The notes under the pieces were generated by a model that was given only the letters and a program-made list of their open reading frames with translations, was not told the DNA's origin and searched no databases. Positions 1 through 5,693 of a stretch of 5,693 bases of DNA are shown here, one piece after another. The position numbers and the translations under genes were made by a program. Numbering within the stretch: the stretch's first letter is position 1; every line of letters begins with the position of its first letter. This DNA comes from Chthoniobacter sp. Its GTDB lineage: Bacteria > Verrucomicrobiota > Verrucomicrobiia > Chthoniobacterales > Chthoniobacteraceae. The DNA is taken from contig JANXSB010000209.1 of assembly GCA_025352865.1 (NCBI GenBank), positions 1 through 5,693 on the forward strand, read 5' to 3'.

Positions 1-96
1 AAGCTCGCCGGGGACGGCTCGCTTTCGCTCTGCCACCGCACTCCAAAACGCGCCGCCGCGCGGCCAGCGGTTTTCCGTGCGGCCTTTCGCAAAATC

Positions 97-2244
97 ATGG
101 CTACGCTTCGCCCCGTGAAAACCTCCCCCGCCCTTTTCGCCGCCCTCCTTTTCTTCACACCGCTTTTCGCCGACGAAAAACCGCAGCCCGCAAGCGACAC
201 CCGCCTCGCCCCGCTGAAAGATCTCGACGGCTATTTCCCATTCACTCCACCCGAGTCGCGCGAGGCTTGGGTGACGCGCGCGAACGAATTGCGAATGCAA
301 CTCCGCGTCGCCCTCGGCCTTTGGCCCGAGCCCACGCGCACGCCGCTGAACGCGGTCATCCACGGACGGATCGAGCGCGAGGATTTCACGGTCGAGAAAG
401 TTTATTTCGAGTCGATGCCGGGCTTCTTCGTCACCGGCACGCTCTACCGCCCGCGCACGCCGGGGCAGCATCCGGCGGTGCTCTGCCCGCACGGGCATTG
501 GGAGGACGCCCGCTGGTGGGTGCGCGGCGAGGCGGAGATGAAAAAGGAACTCGAGAGCGGAGGTGAGCGGCTGGCGGAAGGCGGTCGCAGCATCTTCCAA
601 TCGCTCGGCGTGCAGCTCGCGCGCATGGGCATCGTGGCTTTCAACTACGACATGCTCGGCAACTGCGACTCGCAGCAAATCAACCTCGCGCTCGCGCACA
701 AATTCGCCAAGCAGCGCCCCGACATGAACGCCGCGGATGGCTGGGGATTTTTCAGCCCGCGCGCCGAGGCGAACGCGCAGAGCATCATGGGTCTGCAAAC
801 ATGGAACTCGATCCGCGCGCTCGACTTTCTCGAATCGCTACCCGACGTGGCAGCGCAGCGACTCGGCTGCACCGGCGCGAGCGGCGGTGGCACGCAGACC
901 TTCATCCTCGGCGCGCTCGACCCGCGGCTCGCCGTGGCGTGTCCGGCAGTGATGGTGAGCACGGCGATGCAGGGCGGCTGCACTTGCGAAAACGCCAGCC
1001 TGCTCCGCATCGGCACCGGCAATGTCGAGATCGCCGCGCTCTTCGCACCCAAGCCGCTCGGCATGACCGCCGCGAACGACTGGACGAAGGAAATGGAGAC
1101 GAAAGGTTTTCCCGAATTGCAAAAGCACTACGCGCTCATGGGTGCGCCGCAGAACGTGGCGCTGTGGCCGCATCTGCAATTCGGGCACAACTACAACATC
1201 GTCAGCCGCGAAAATATCTACGCGTTCTTCAACGAACACTTCCGCCTCGGCCTCCCCGCCGAGCGGCTCACCGAGCGCGAATTTCCGCTGCTCACCCGCG
1301 AGCAGATGACCGTGTGGGACGACGCGCATCCCGCGCCGCCGGGCGGCGCGGAGTTTGAGAAAAAGCTGCTCCGCTGGTGGCGCGACGACGCGCAGGCGCA
1401 GATGGCGAAATCGCCGGAAGCGTTTGAAAAAATCGCGCGCCCGGCGTGGCGGACTTTGATTGGTGTGGCGGACGGTGGCGTCGTCATGCTGACCACCGAG
1501 CCGAAGGTCGAGCACACGGAGCAAACCGAGTTTCACCTGGCGACAGGAACCCTGCGCAATCTCGCTTTCGATGAATTGAACGCTGTCATCCGGCTCGAAT
1601 CCTCGAAACACAACGGACGCACCGTGCTCTGGCTCGACGCCCGCGGAAAGGTGGCGCTCTTCGCCGAGGGAGGAAAACCCAACCCCGAAGTCGCGCGCCT
1701 GCTCGACGCCGGCTGCCTCGTGCTCGGCGTCGATTTATTCCAGCAGAACGAGCCCGCGAACCGCACCGTCGCCAACCCGCGCGAAGCTCCCGCCTACACG
1801 TACGGCTACAACCGCGCGCTCTTCGCCCAGCGCGTCCACGGTGTCCTCGACGCGCTGCATTTCGCCCGCGCATCCGAACCGCAGTCCACGGTCGCGATCG
1901 TCGCCACGGGCGGCGCCGGCCCGCTCGCCGCCGCCGCGCTCGCGAGCGAACCCGCCGCCGCGGATGCCGCAGTCATCGACACCGGCGGCTTTCGTTTTGA
2001 AAATGTGGCCGAGTGGCGCGACGTGAATTTTCTCCCCGCCGCCGCGAAGTATGGCGACCTGCCCGGCGCACTCGCGCTCGCCGCACCGCGCCCGCTTTAT
2101 TTGCTCGGTGAAAGCGCGCCCGCCCTGGCCGAAGCCGCCTACCGCCGCGCGGGTGCGGAGAAAAAGCTGACGCTCGCGCCGAAGGACGCGCCGCTGTCCG
2201 CGGCGGTGGATTGGCTGCTTGAGCAGAGCACAAAAAAACCGTGA
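97..2244 (+). CDS. Exported tandem alpha/beta hydrolase (acetyl xylan esterase-like)
   Basis: A 715-residue exported protein. The N-terminus has a basic start, a hydrophobic stretch (about residues 10-23) and a likely signal peptidase I site after PLFA near residue 25, so it should act in the periplasm or outside. Residues about 100-395 form an alpha/beta hydrolase domain. The nucleophile elbow is GASGGGTQT with Ser262. Asp328 (in AANDWT) and His364 (in QFGHNYN) are well placed to complete the triad. The pattern fits the acetyl xylan esterase/dienelactone hydrolase-like families, so hydrolysis of an ester, perhaps on acylated polysaccharide, is inferred; the substrate is unknown. Residues about 490-710 look like a second hydrolase fold, but its elbow reads TGGAG (604-608), with Gly where the Ser should be. 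The start is uncertain: GTG at 115 would give a more compact signal peptide (VKTSPALF...), and the frame stays open to the left edge. No Shine-Dalgarno is visible. Confidence 0.9.
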   Translation: MATLRPVKTSPALFAALLFFTPLFADEKPQPASDTRLAPLKDLDGYFPFTPPESREAWVTRANELRMQLRVALGLWPEPTRTPLNAVIHGRIEREDFTVEKVYFESMPGFFVTGTLYRPRTPGQHPAVLCPHGHWEDARWWVRGEAEMKKELESGGERLAEGGRSIFQSLGVQLARMGIVAFNYDMLGNCDSQQINLALAHKFAKQRPDMNAADGWGFFSPRAEANAQSIMGLQTWNSIRALDFLESLPDVAAQRLGCTGASGGGTQTFILGALDPRLAVACPAVMVSTAMQGGCTCENASLLRIGTGNVEIAALFAPKPLGMTAANDWTKEMETKGFPELQKHYALMGAPQNVALWPHLQFGHNYNIVSRENIYAFFNEHFRLGLPAERLTEREFPLLTREQMTVWDDAHPAPPGGAEFEKKLLRWWRDDAQAQMAKSPEAFEKIARPAWRTLIGVADGGVVMLTTEPKVEHTEQTEFHLATGTLRNLAFDELNAVIRLESSKHNGRTVLWLDARGKVALFAEGGKPNPEVARLLDAGCLVLGVDLFQQNEPANRTVANPREAPAYTYGYNRALFAQRVHGVLDALHFARASEPQSTVAIVATGGAGPLAAAALASEPAAADAAVIDTGGFRFENVAEWRDVNFLPAAAKYGDLPGALALAAPRPLYLLGESAPALAEAAYRRAGAEKKLTLAPKDAPLSAAVDWLLEQSTKKP

Positions 2245-2291
2245 AAAGTATTTTGGAGCCGCCGCACGTCGCAGACTGCGCCTCACAATAA

Positions 2292-2354
2292 GGATGAGGT
2301 ATGAAGGATGAAGGATGAACCCCCCATTCATACCTCATCCTTCATACCTCATAC
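2292..2354. repeat. 63-nt palindrome made of nine 7-nt units
   Basis: The left arm (2292-2319) is four head-to-tail heptamers: GGATGAG, GTATGAA, GGATGAA, GGATGAA. The right arm (2327-2354) is four heptamers in inverse orientation: TTCATAC, CTCATCC, TTCATAC, CTCATAC. The loop, 2320-2326 (CCCCCCA), is also 7 nt. The 28-nt arms pair with three mismatches (2293/2353, 2312/2334, 2314/2332), and the outer part includes 18 perfect consecutive pairs (2294-2311 with 2335-2352). An alternative register pairs 2290-2305 perfectly with 2327-2342. There is no downstream T-run, so a classical intrinsic terminator is not supported. It resembles short tandemly repeated heptanucleotide elements known from other bacteria; that relationship is inference. 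It lies between the hydrolase stop and the ilvD promoter, where it could protect transcript ends or simply be a dispersed repeat. Confidence 0.88.
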
Positions 2355-2372
2355 CTCTCCCCCGCCCCGCCC

Positions 2373-2402
2373 TTGCCAAGCCCGCGCCCACCCCGCTAAC
2401 CT
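2373..2402 (+). promoter_or_regulatory. Candidate sigma70-type promoter of ilvD
   Basis: TTGCCA (2373-2378) matches the -35 consensus at five of six positions. After an 18-nt spacer, TAACCT (2397-2402) matches the -10 at the three strongest positions (T, A and final T). Transcription would start near 2409, about 10 nt before the ATG at 2419, leaving a very short leader without room for a normal Shine-Dalgarno. The same layout recurs before the gene at 4704. This is prediction by eye only. Confidence 0.45.
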
Positions 2403-2418
2403 CGCGCTCCCCTTTTCT

Positions 2419-4197
2419 ATGACCACCACCGCCAAAGCCCCCGCCAAAAAGAAACCGTCCGTGAACAGCGCCGAGAGCCTGCATCGCGAGCACTCGCGGC
2501 TCGTCGTCGATGGCGCGGAGCGGGCGGCCAGCCGGGCGATGCTGCATGCGGTCGGGTTCGCGCGAGAGGACTTTAAGAAATCCCAAATCGGCATCGCGAG
2601 CACATGGTCGATGGTCACGCCGTGCAACATGCACATCGACGGCCTCGCGCGGCAAACCGAGGCGGGCACGAACACCGCCGGCGCGAAGGGCGTGATCTTC
2701 GGGACGATCACCATTTCCGACGGCATCTCGATGGGCACCGAGGGGATGAAATACTCGCTCGTCTCGCGCGAGGTCATCGCGGATTCCATCGAGACGGTCA
2801 TGGGTTGCGAGGGTTTCGACGGCCTCGTGGCCATCGGCGGCTGCGACAAAAACATGCCCGGCTGCCTCATCGCCATCGCGCGGCTGAACCGCCCGAGCAT
2901 CTTCGTCTATGGCGGCACGATTCTGCCCGGCTGCATCACCGGCATCCTCGCGGAAAAGCGGCTGCGCAGCGACCGGCGGGAAAAATTTGCCGACAAAAAG
3001 CTCGATGTCGTGAGCTGCTTCGAGGCCGTGGGCGAGCACGCCAATGGCCAACTCGACGACCGCGAACTCGCGCTCATCGAGGAGCAGGCCATCCCCGGCG
3101 CGGGCTCGTGCGGCGGCATGTACACGGCAAACACCATGGCCAGCGCCATCGAGGCGCTCGGCATGTCTTTGCCCAACAGCTCCGCGCAAAACGCCGTCTC
3201 GCCCGCGAAAGCCGCCGACGCGCGGGCCGCGGGCATGGCCGTGGTCGAGCTCATCAAGCGCGGCATCCGCCCGCTCGACATCATGACGAAGAAGGCGTTT
3301 GAAAACGCCATCACCGTCGTCATCGCCCTCGGTGGCTCGACCAACGCCGTGCTGCATCTGCTCGCGATGGCCCACAGCGCGGGCGTGGATTTGAAGCTCG
3401 ACGATTTCACCCGCATCGGCGCGCGCGTGCCAGTACTCGCGGATTTGAAACCGAGCGGGCGCTACCTAATGAGCGAACTCGTGGCCATCGGCGGCCAGAC
3501 GCCGCTGATGAAAATGCTCCTCGATGCCGGCCTGCTCCACGGCGACTGCCTGACCGTCACCGGCAAGACCGTGGCGGAAAATCTCAAGCGCGTGAAACCG
3601 TATCCGAAAGGCCAGGACATCGTTCACGCGCTCGACAACCCGATCAAAAAAGACAGCCACCTCGTCATCCTCTACGGCAACCTCGCGCCCACCGGCGCAG
3701 TCGCGAAAATCAGCGGCAAGGAAGGCCTGACCTTTTCCGGCAAAGCCCTCGTCTTTGAAAACGAGCAGACCGCCCTCGCCGCGATCCTCGACGGGCGCGT
3801 GAAAAAGGGCCACGTCATCGTCATCCGCCACGAGGGGCCGGTCGGCGGCCCCGGCATGCGCGAGATGCTTTCGCCCACGAGCGCCGTCATGGGCAAAGGG
3901 CTCGGCAAAGACGTGGCGCTCATCACCGACGGGCGTTTCAGCGGCGGCTCGCACGGCTTTGTCGTCGGCCACATCACGCCCGAGGCCGCGCTCGGCGGCC
4001 CGCTCGCGGTGGTGAAAAACGGCGACCTCATCACCATCGACGCCAACACCCGCGCGCTCACGCTGGACATTCCGAAAACGGAACTCAGCGCCCGACTTTC
4101 CAAATGGAAATCGCCGAAGCCGACCTACACGCGCGGAGTGCTCGCGAAATACGCGAAGCAAGTCAGCACGGCTTCGCGCGGCGCGGTCACGGACTAA
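2419..4197 (+). CDS. ilvD: Dihydroxy-acid dehydratase
   Basis: A 592-residue member of the IlvD/Edd family. It dehydrates 2,3-dihydroxy-isovalerate and 2,3-dihydroxy-3-methylvalerate to 2-keto acids in cytoplasmic valine/isoleucine (and leucine, pantothenate) synthesis. Visible marks are Cys69 (TPCNMH), Cys142 in the family signature CDKNMPGCLIA, and Cys231 (GAGSCGGMYTANTM), the three expected iron-sulfur ligands. Asp143 and Lys144 lie in the metal-site motif. The second signature is TDGRFSGGSHG, with the conserved Ser508. The C-terminus (RGVLAKYAKQV...) is complete. Overall it resembles the short 2Fe-2S type of plants and actinobacteria more than the longer E. coli enzyme; cluster type is inferred. 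About 17 extra residues lie near 172-195, between Cys142 and Cys231. I chose the ATG at 2419 because an in-frame ATG at 2308 lies inside the upstream palindrome and would add 37 proline-rich residues foreign to the family. No other ilv gene is adjacent. Confidence 0.97.
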   Translation: MTTTAKAPAKKKPSVNSAESLHREHSRLVVDGAERAASRAMLHAVGFAREDFKKSQIGIASTWSMVTPCNMHIDGLARQTEAGTNTAGAKGVIFGTITISDGISMGTEGMKYSLVSREVIADSIETVMGCEGFDGLVAIGGCDKNMPGCLIAIARLNRPSIFVYGGTILPGCITGILAEKRLRSDRREKFADKKLDVVSCFEAVGEHANGQLDDRELALIEEQAIPGAGSCGGMYTANTMASAIEALGMSLPNSSAQNAVSPAKAADARAAGMAVVELIKRGIRPLDIMTKKAFENAITVVIALGGSTNAVLHLLAMAHSAGVDLKLDDFTRIGARVPVLADLKPSGRYLMSELVAIGGQTPLMKMLLDAGLLHGDCLTVTGKTVAENLKRVKPYPKGQDIVHALDNPIKKDSHLVILYGNLAPTGAVAKISGKEGLTFSGKALVFENEQTALAAILDGRVKKGHVIVIRHEGPVGGPGMREMLSPTSAVMGKGLGKDVALITDGRFSGGSHGFVVGHITPEAALGGPLAVVKNGDLITIDANTRALTLDIPKTELSARLSKWKSPKPTYTRGVLAKYAKQVSTASRGAVTD

Positions 4198-4202
4198 GCG
4201 CA

Positions 4203-4220
4203 GCCCGTTTTTTCTCGGGC
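4203..4220 (+). other. Small hairpin abutting the acetyltransferase start codon
   Basis: GCCCG (4203-4207) pairs perfectly with CGGGC (4216-4220) around an 8-nt loop of mostly T (TTTTTTCT). It begins 6 nt after the ilvD stop and ends directly before the ATG at 4221, so it fills the place where a ribosome binding site would be. It may dampen translation of the downstream gene, or it may be a weak structure with no role. The T-run is in the loop rather than after the stem, so it does not look like an intrinsic terminator on this strand. Confidence 0.4.
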
Positions 4221-4649
4221 ATGACCCTGCGGGAAATCATCCCCGGCACGCCGGACTACGACCAAGCCCTCCGACTCCGCGAAGCGGTTTTGCGCGTTCC
4301 TCTCGGACTGCGCCTCACGCCCAACGATCTCGCTGACGACGCGCGCTGCATCCATCTCGGCGGCTTCGAGGACACGCGCCTCGTCGCCATCCTCCTGCTG
4401 CATCCCGTGGACGCTCGCACCGTCAAAATGCGCCAGGTCGCCGTACATCCCGCAGGCCAGGGGCGCGGCCTCGGCGCTCAGCTCGTCGCCTGCGCCGAGC
4501 GCGTCGCCAAAGACCGCAGCTTCACCCGCATGATCGCCCACGCCCGTGGCACCGCCGTCGGCTTCTATGTCAAAGCCGGTTACTCCGCCACTGGCGCGGA
4601 CTTTCTCGAAACGACCATCCCGCACAGGCTCGTCACGAAAGACATTTGA
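4221..4649 (+). CDS. GNAT-family N-acetyltransferase
   Basis: A 142-residue cytoplasmic protein of the Gcn5-related acetyltransferase fold, a normal length for a single-domain member. The acetyl-CoA pyrophosphate-binding motif A is clear: QVAVHPAGQGRGLG at about 72-85, with QGRGLG matching the Q/R-x-x-G-x-G/A rule. Motif B follows as GFYVKAGY (114-121), with Tyr116 in the position that often serves as general acid. The ending, FLETTIPH plus a short tail, resembles the small GNAT group that includes B. subtilis YjcF and E. coli ElaA. The acceptor substrate cannot be told. The ATG at 4221 opens the family-like sequence MTLREIIPGTPDYDQALRLR; an in-frame ATG at 4104 lies inside ilvD and would add 39 residues of out-of-frame ilvD sequence. 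Only 23 bp separate it from ilvD, so co-transcription is likely, although a functional link to branched-chain amino acid synthesis is not implied. Confidence 0.9.
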   Translation: MTLREIIPGTPDYDQALRLREAVLRVPLGLRLTPNDLADDARCIHLGGFEDTRLVAILLLHPVDARTVKMRQVAVHPAGQGRGLGAQLVACAERVAKDRSFTRMIAHARGTAVGFYVKAGYSATGADFLETTIPHRLVTKDI

Positions 4650-4666
4650 TCCCGCGCCGCCGCCGC

Positions 4667-4696
4667 TTGCCATGCGTCTCCCTATCCAACTACCGT
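4667..4696 (+). promoter_or_regulatory. Candidate promoter of the zinc-ribbon membrane protein gene
   Basis: TTGCCA (4667-4672), an 18-nt spacer and TACCGT (4691-4696) repeat the arrangement seen before ilvD, with the T, A and final T of a -10 box conserved. The -10 ends only 7 nt before the ATG at 4704, so the transcript would be leaderless or nearly so. An alternative -10, TATCCA (4683-4688), has an implausibly short 10-nt spacer. The call rests on visual matching only. Confidence 0.38.
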
Positions 4697-4703
4697 CCGT
4701 CCG

Positions 4704-5114
4704 ATGAACTCCCCCAGCCTTCCTCCCCCGCTCCCGCCCGGCCCCGAGTGTTACTGCACCGTTTGCGGGACGGAGGCTCCGACGAAACAGGTGATGTTTT
4801 TCCAGCACATCGGGGCCATCATCCTGATGTTTAACCGGCACATCAAAGGCCGGATGTGCCGGAGCTGCATCAATGAGTATTTCGCCAAGTACACCGCGAT
4901 CACCGCGTGCGTCGGCTGGTGGGGCATGATTTCCTTTTTCCTCACGCCTTTTCTGCTGCTGAACAATCTCATCCGCTACCTTTTCTGCCTCGGCCTGAAA
5001 CCCGGCCCGCACGCACCCGCGACCGGCACCGTTCCGGCCATGCTCGTGCTGCTCGTCGTCGGCGGCGCGCTGACGGTGCTCGCGGGTGTGGTGACGATGG
5101 CACTGAACCGCTAG
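4704..5114 (+). CDS. Small zinc-ribbon membrane protein, function unknown
   Basis: A 136-residue protein of unknown function. After a proline-rich start (residues 4-14) come two Cys pairs, Cys18-x2-Cys21 (CTVCG) and Cys52-x2-Cys55 (CRSC), 30 residues apart, the layout of a zinc ribbon; Cys16, His35 and His46 are nearby. A hydrophobic region at about 63-90 contains the striking segment GWWGMISFFLTPFLLLNN, and a second clean membrane helix spans about 110-133. The protein is therefore predicted to sit in the cytoplasmic membrane with a cytoplasmic or periplasmic metal-binding head. There is no signal peptide. I recognise the Cys-pair plus GWWG-x-ISF-x-x-TPF arrangement as a recurring small bacterial protein type, but know no assigned role. 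It starts 54 bp after the acetyltransferase, behind its own promoter-like sequence, and converges on the kinase-like gene. No Shine-Dalgarno is visible. Confidence 0.85.
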   Translation: MNSPSLPPPLPPGPECYCTVCGTEAPTKQVMFFQHIGAIILMFNRHIKGRMCRSCINEYFAKYTAITACVGWWGMISFFLTPFLLLNNLIRYLFCLGLKPGPHAPATGTVPAMLVLLVVGGALTVLAGVVTMALNR

Positions 5115-5124
5115 AGCGCGGGCC

Positions 5125-5693
5125 TTACTGCCACTTCTGCACGCTCTGCTTGAGCACGTCGAAGGCAGTCGCCCGCCCGCCGCGTGCGCCGAGTTCGTCG
5201 CGGAAATCTTCGACGTCGGTTTGCAGCTTGGTCACGCGCGGGTAGGCGGTCGCGCCGCGGGTGGTGCGGATCTGCTGGGTCAGCGTCCACAGGCCCTTGG
5301 GCATTTTCCAACTGCTGTGCGGCGCGGCGGTTTTCTTGTCGTCGGCGGTGGCGGGCGCGAGCGTGAGGATGTGGTGGAGCAGATCGCCGAGGGCGGCGAT
5401 GTCGATGCGGATGTCGGCCTCGTAGGCGGTGACGTTGCCCTCGCGGATTTTTTTCGCCTGCTCCCAGCCGGTGATGAGCACCTCGCCAAAATCGCCGACG
5501 TGGATGCGCTCGGCGGTGAGCTTTCCGTGGACGAAGCCCTCGCTGTGCGCAAAGGCCAGCGCGTCGCAGACGCCGTGGAAAATGGTGAGCAGTTTCTTGA
5601 GGTCAAAGGCGACGATGGCGCTGGATTTCTTCGCGTGCAGGTCGTCGAGGATTTTCGTGAGGCTGGAGCCTTTCATCAGCTTCGCGGTGTAAA
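5125..5693 (-). CDS. Ser/Thr kinase-fold protein, probable pseudokinase (5' end outside window)
   Basis: The 3' part of a gene entering from the right edge; about 188 residues are visible, beginning YTAKLMKGSSLTKIL, which corresponds to the hinge after strand beta5 of a Hanks-type kinase. Helix E (IFHGVCDALAFAHSEGFVH) is well preserved. The catalytic loop, usually HRDLKPEN, reads HGKLTAER (5506-5529), losing the catalytic Asp, the Lys and the metal-binding Asn. The metal motif, usually DWG or DFG, reads GWE (5461-5469). The activation segment is short and has no APE, but the helix F motif (DIAALGDLL) remains, and the tail (PRVTKLQTDVEDFRDEL) matches the C-terminal end common in PVC kinases. 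The reading frame is intact, so this looks like a retained pseudokinase rather than a decayed gene. The ATP-binding loop and beta3 Lys are off-window, as are any membrane or sensor domains. It converges on the zinc-ribbon gene with a 10-bp gap and no terminator. Confidence 0.85.
   Translation of the reverse strand, partial: YTAKLMKGSSLTKILDDLHAKKSSAIVAFDLKKLLTIFHGVCDALAFAHSEGFVHGKLTAERIHVGDFGEVLITGWEQAKKIREGNVTAYEADIRIDIAALGDLLHHILTLAPATADDKKTAAPHSSWKMPKGLWTLTQQIRTTRGATAYPRVTKLQTDVEDFRDELGARGGRATAFDVLKQSVQKWQ

Noticed and set aside
55..64. GCCGCGCGGC palindrome upstream of the hydrolase
   Set aside because: A 10-bp GC palindrome is expected by chance in such GC-rich DNA, and no promoter or operator context is visible in 1-96.
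838..1611. Long antisense open frame opposite the hydrolase gene
   Set aside because: High G+C with biased third positions makes long antisense frames common; the translation is Arg/Ala-rich without recognisable motifs, and the opposite strand is clearly coding.
2232..2238. Run of seven A near the end of the hydrolase gene as a frameshift site
   Set aside because: It lies within the last few codons, so slippage would change only the extreme C-terminus; nothing downstream would be gained.
2308..2418. An upstream in-frame ATG that would extend IlvD by 37 residues
   Set aside because: The extension is encoded by the heptad palindrome and promoter-like region, is proline-rich and has no counterpart in the IlvD family; the ATG at 2419 gives a normal N-terminus.
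2335..3375. A 346-residue antisense open frame opposite ilvD
   Set aside because: It mirrors the codon bias of ilvD, has low-complexity Gly/Arg/His/Asp content and no family resemblance.
4104..4220. An upstream in-frame ATG that would extend the acetyltransferase into ilvD by 39 residues
   Set aside because: The added part is ilvD sequence in another frame and does not resemble a GNAT; the fold starts naturally at 4221.
4194..5012. Antisense frame spanning the acetyltransferase and half the membrane protein gene
   Set aside because: It crosses two well-supported genes and an intergenic region, and its composition is that of a shadow frame.
5485..5493. A literal DFG in the kinase-like protein (VGDFGEVL)
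   Set aside because: It lies on the beta7-beta8 turn, where many related kinases read GEFGEVLVMDWG; the real metal-binding site is seven residues later and reads GWE. It does not rescue activity.

Overview
The window is a stretch of G+C-rich bacterial chromosome with strong G/C preference at third codon positions. It holds four complete protein genes on the + strand and one partial gene on the - strand that enters from the right edge. I see no rRNA, tRNA, CRISPR array, transposase or phage gene. The gene set resembles Verrucomicrobiota, possibly Opitutales-like, or a related PVC bacterium. It includes a large secreted tandem hydrolase, a short 'plant/actinobacterial-type' dihydroxy-acid dehydratase, a small zinc-ribbon membrane protein, and a kinase-fold protein whose C-terminal tail resembles PVC Ser/Thr kinases. 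No clear Shine-Dalgarno motifs are visible before the starts. The taxonomic assignment is inference, not proof.

Layout: 97-2244 encodes an exported alpha/beta hydrolase of the acetyl-xylan-esterase/dienelactone-hydrolase-like type, with an intact N-terminal triad (Ser262, Asp328, His364) and a second hydrolase-like domain that has lost its nucleophile. The 174-bp gap to the next gene contains a 63-nt hairpin built entirely of 7-nt units (2292-2354), followed by a candidate promoter. 2419-4197 encodes IlvD, which makes 2-keto acids for valine, isoleucine, leucine and pantothenate synthesis; it carries an extra segment of about 17 residues between two iron-sulfur ligands. A GNAT acetyltransferase follows 23 bp later (4221-4649) and may be co-transcribed with ilvD. 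4704-5114 encodes a small zinc-ribbon membrane protein behind a promoter-like sequence with the same layout as the one before ilvD. Convergent to it, with only a 10-bp gap, is the 3' part of a Ser/Thr-kinase-fold gene (5693-5125, - strand) whose catalytic loop and metal-binding motif are both destroyed, so it is best read as a pseudokinase.

The genes do not form an obvious single pathway. IlvD is housekeeping. The esterase probably acts outside the cytoplasm on an acylated carbohydrate or similar ester. The last two genes suggest membrane or signalling roles of unknown target. The points most worth a second look are the pseudokinase, the heptad-built palindrome, the dead second domain of the hydrolase, the IlvD insertion and the repeated TTGCCA-N18-TAnnnT promoter layout.
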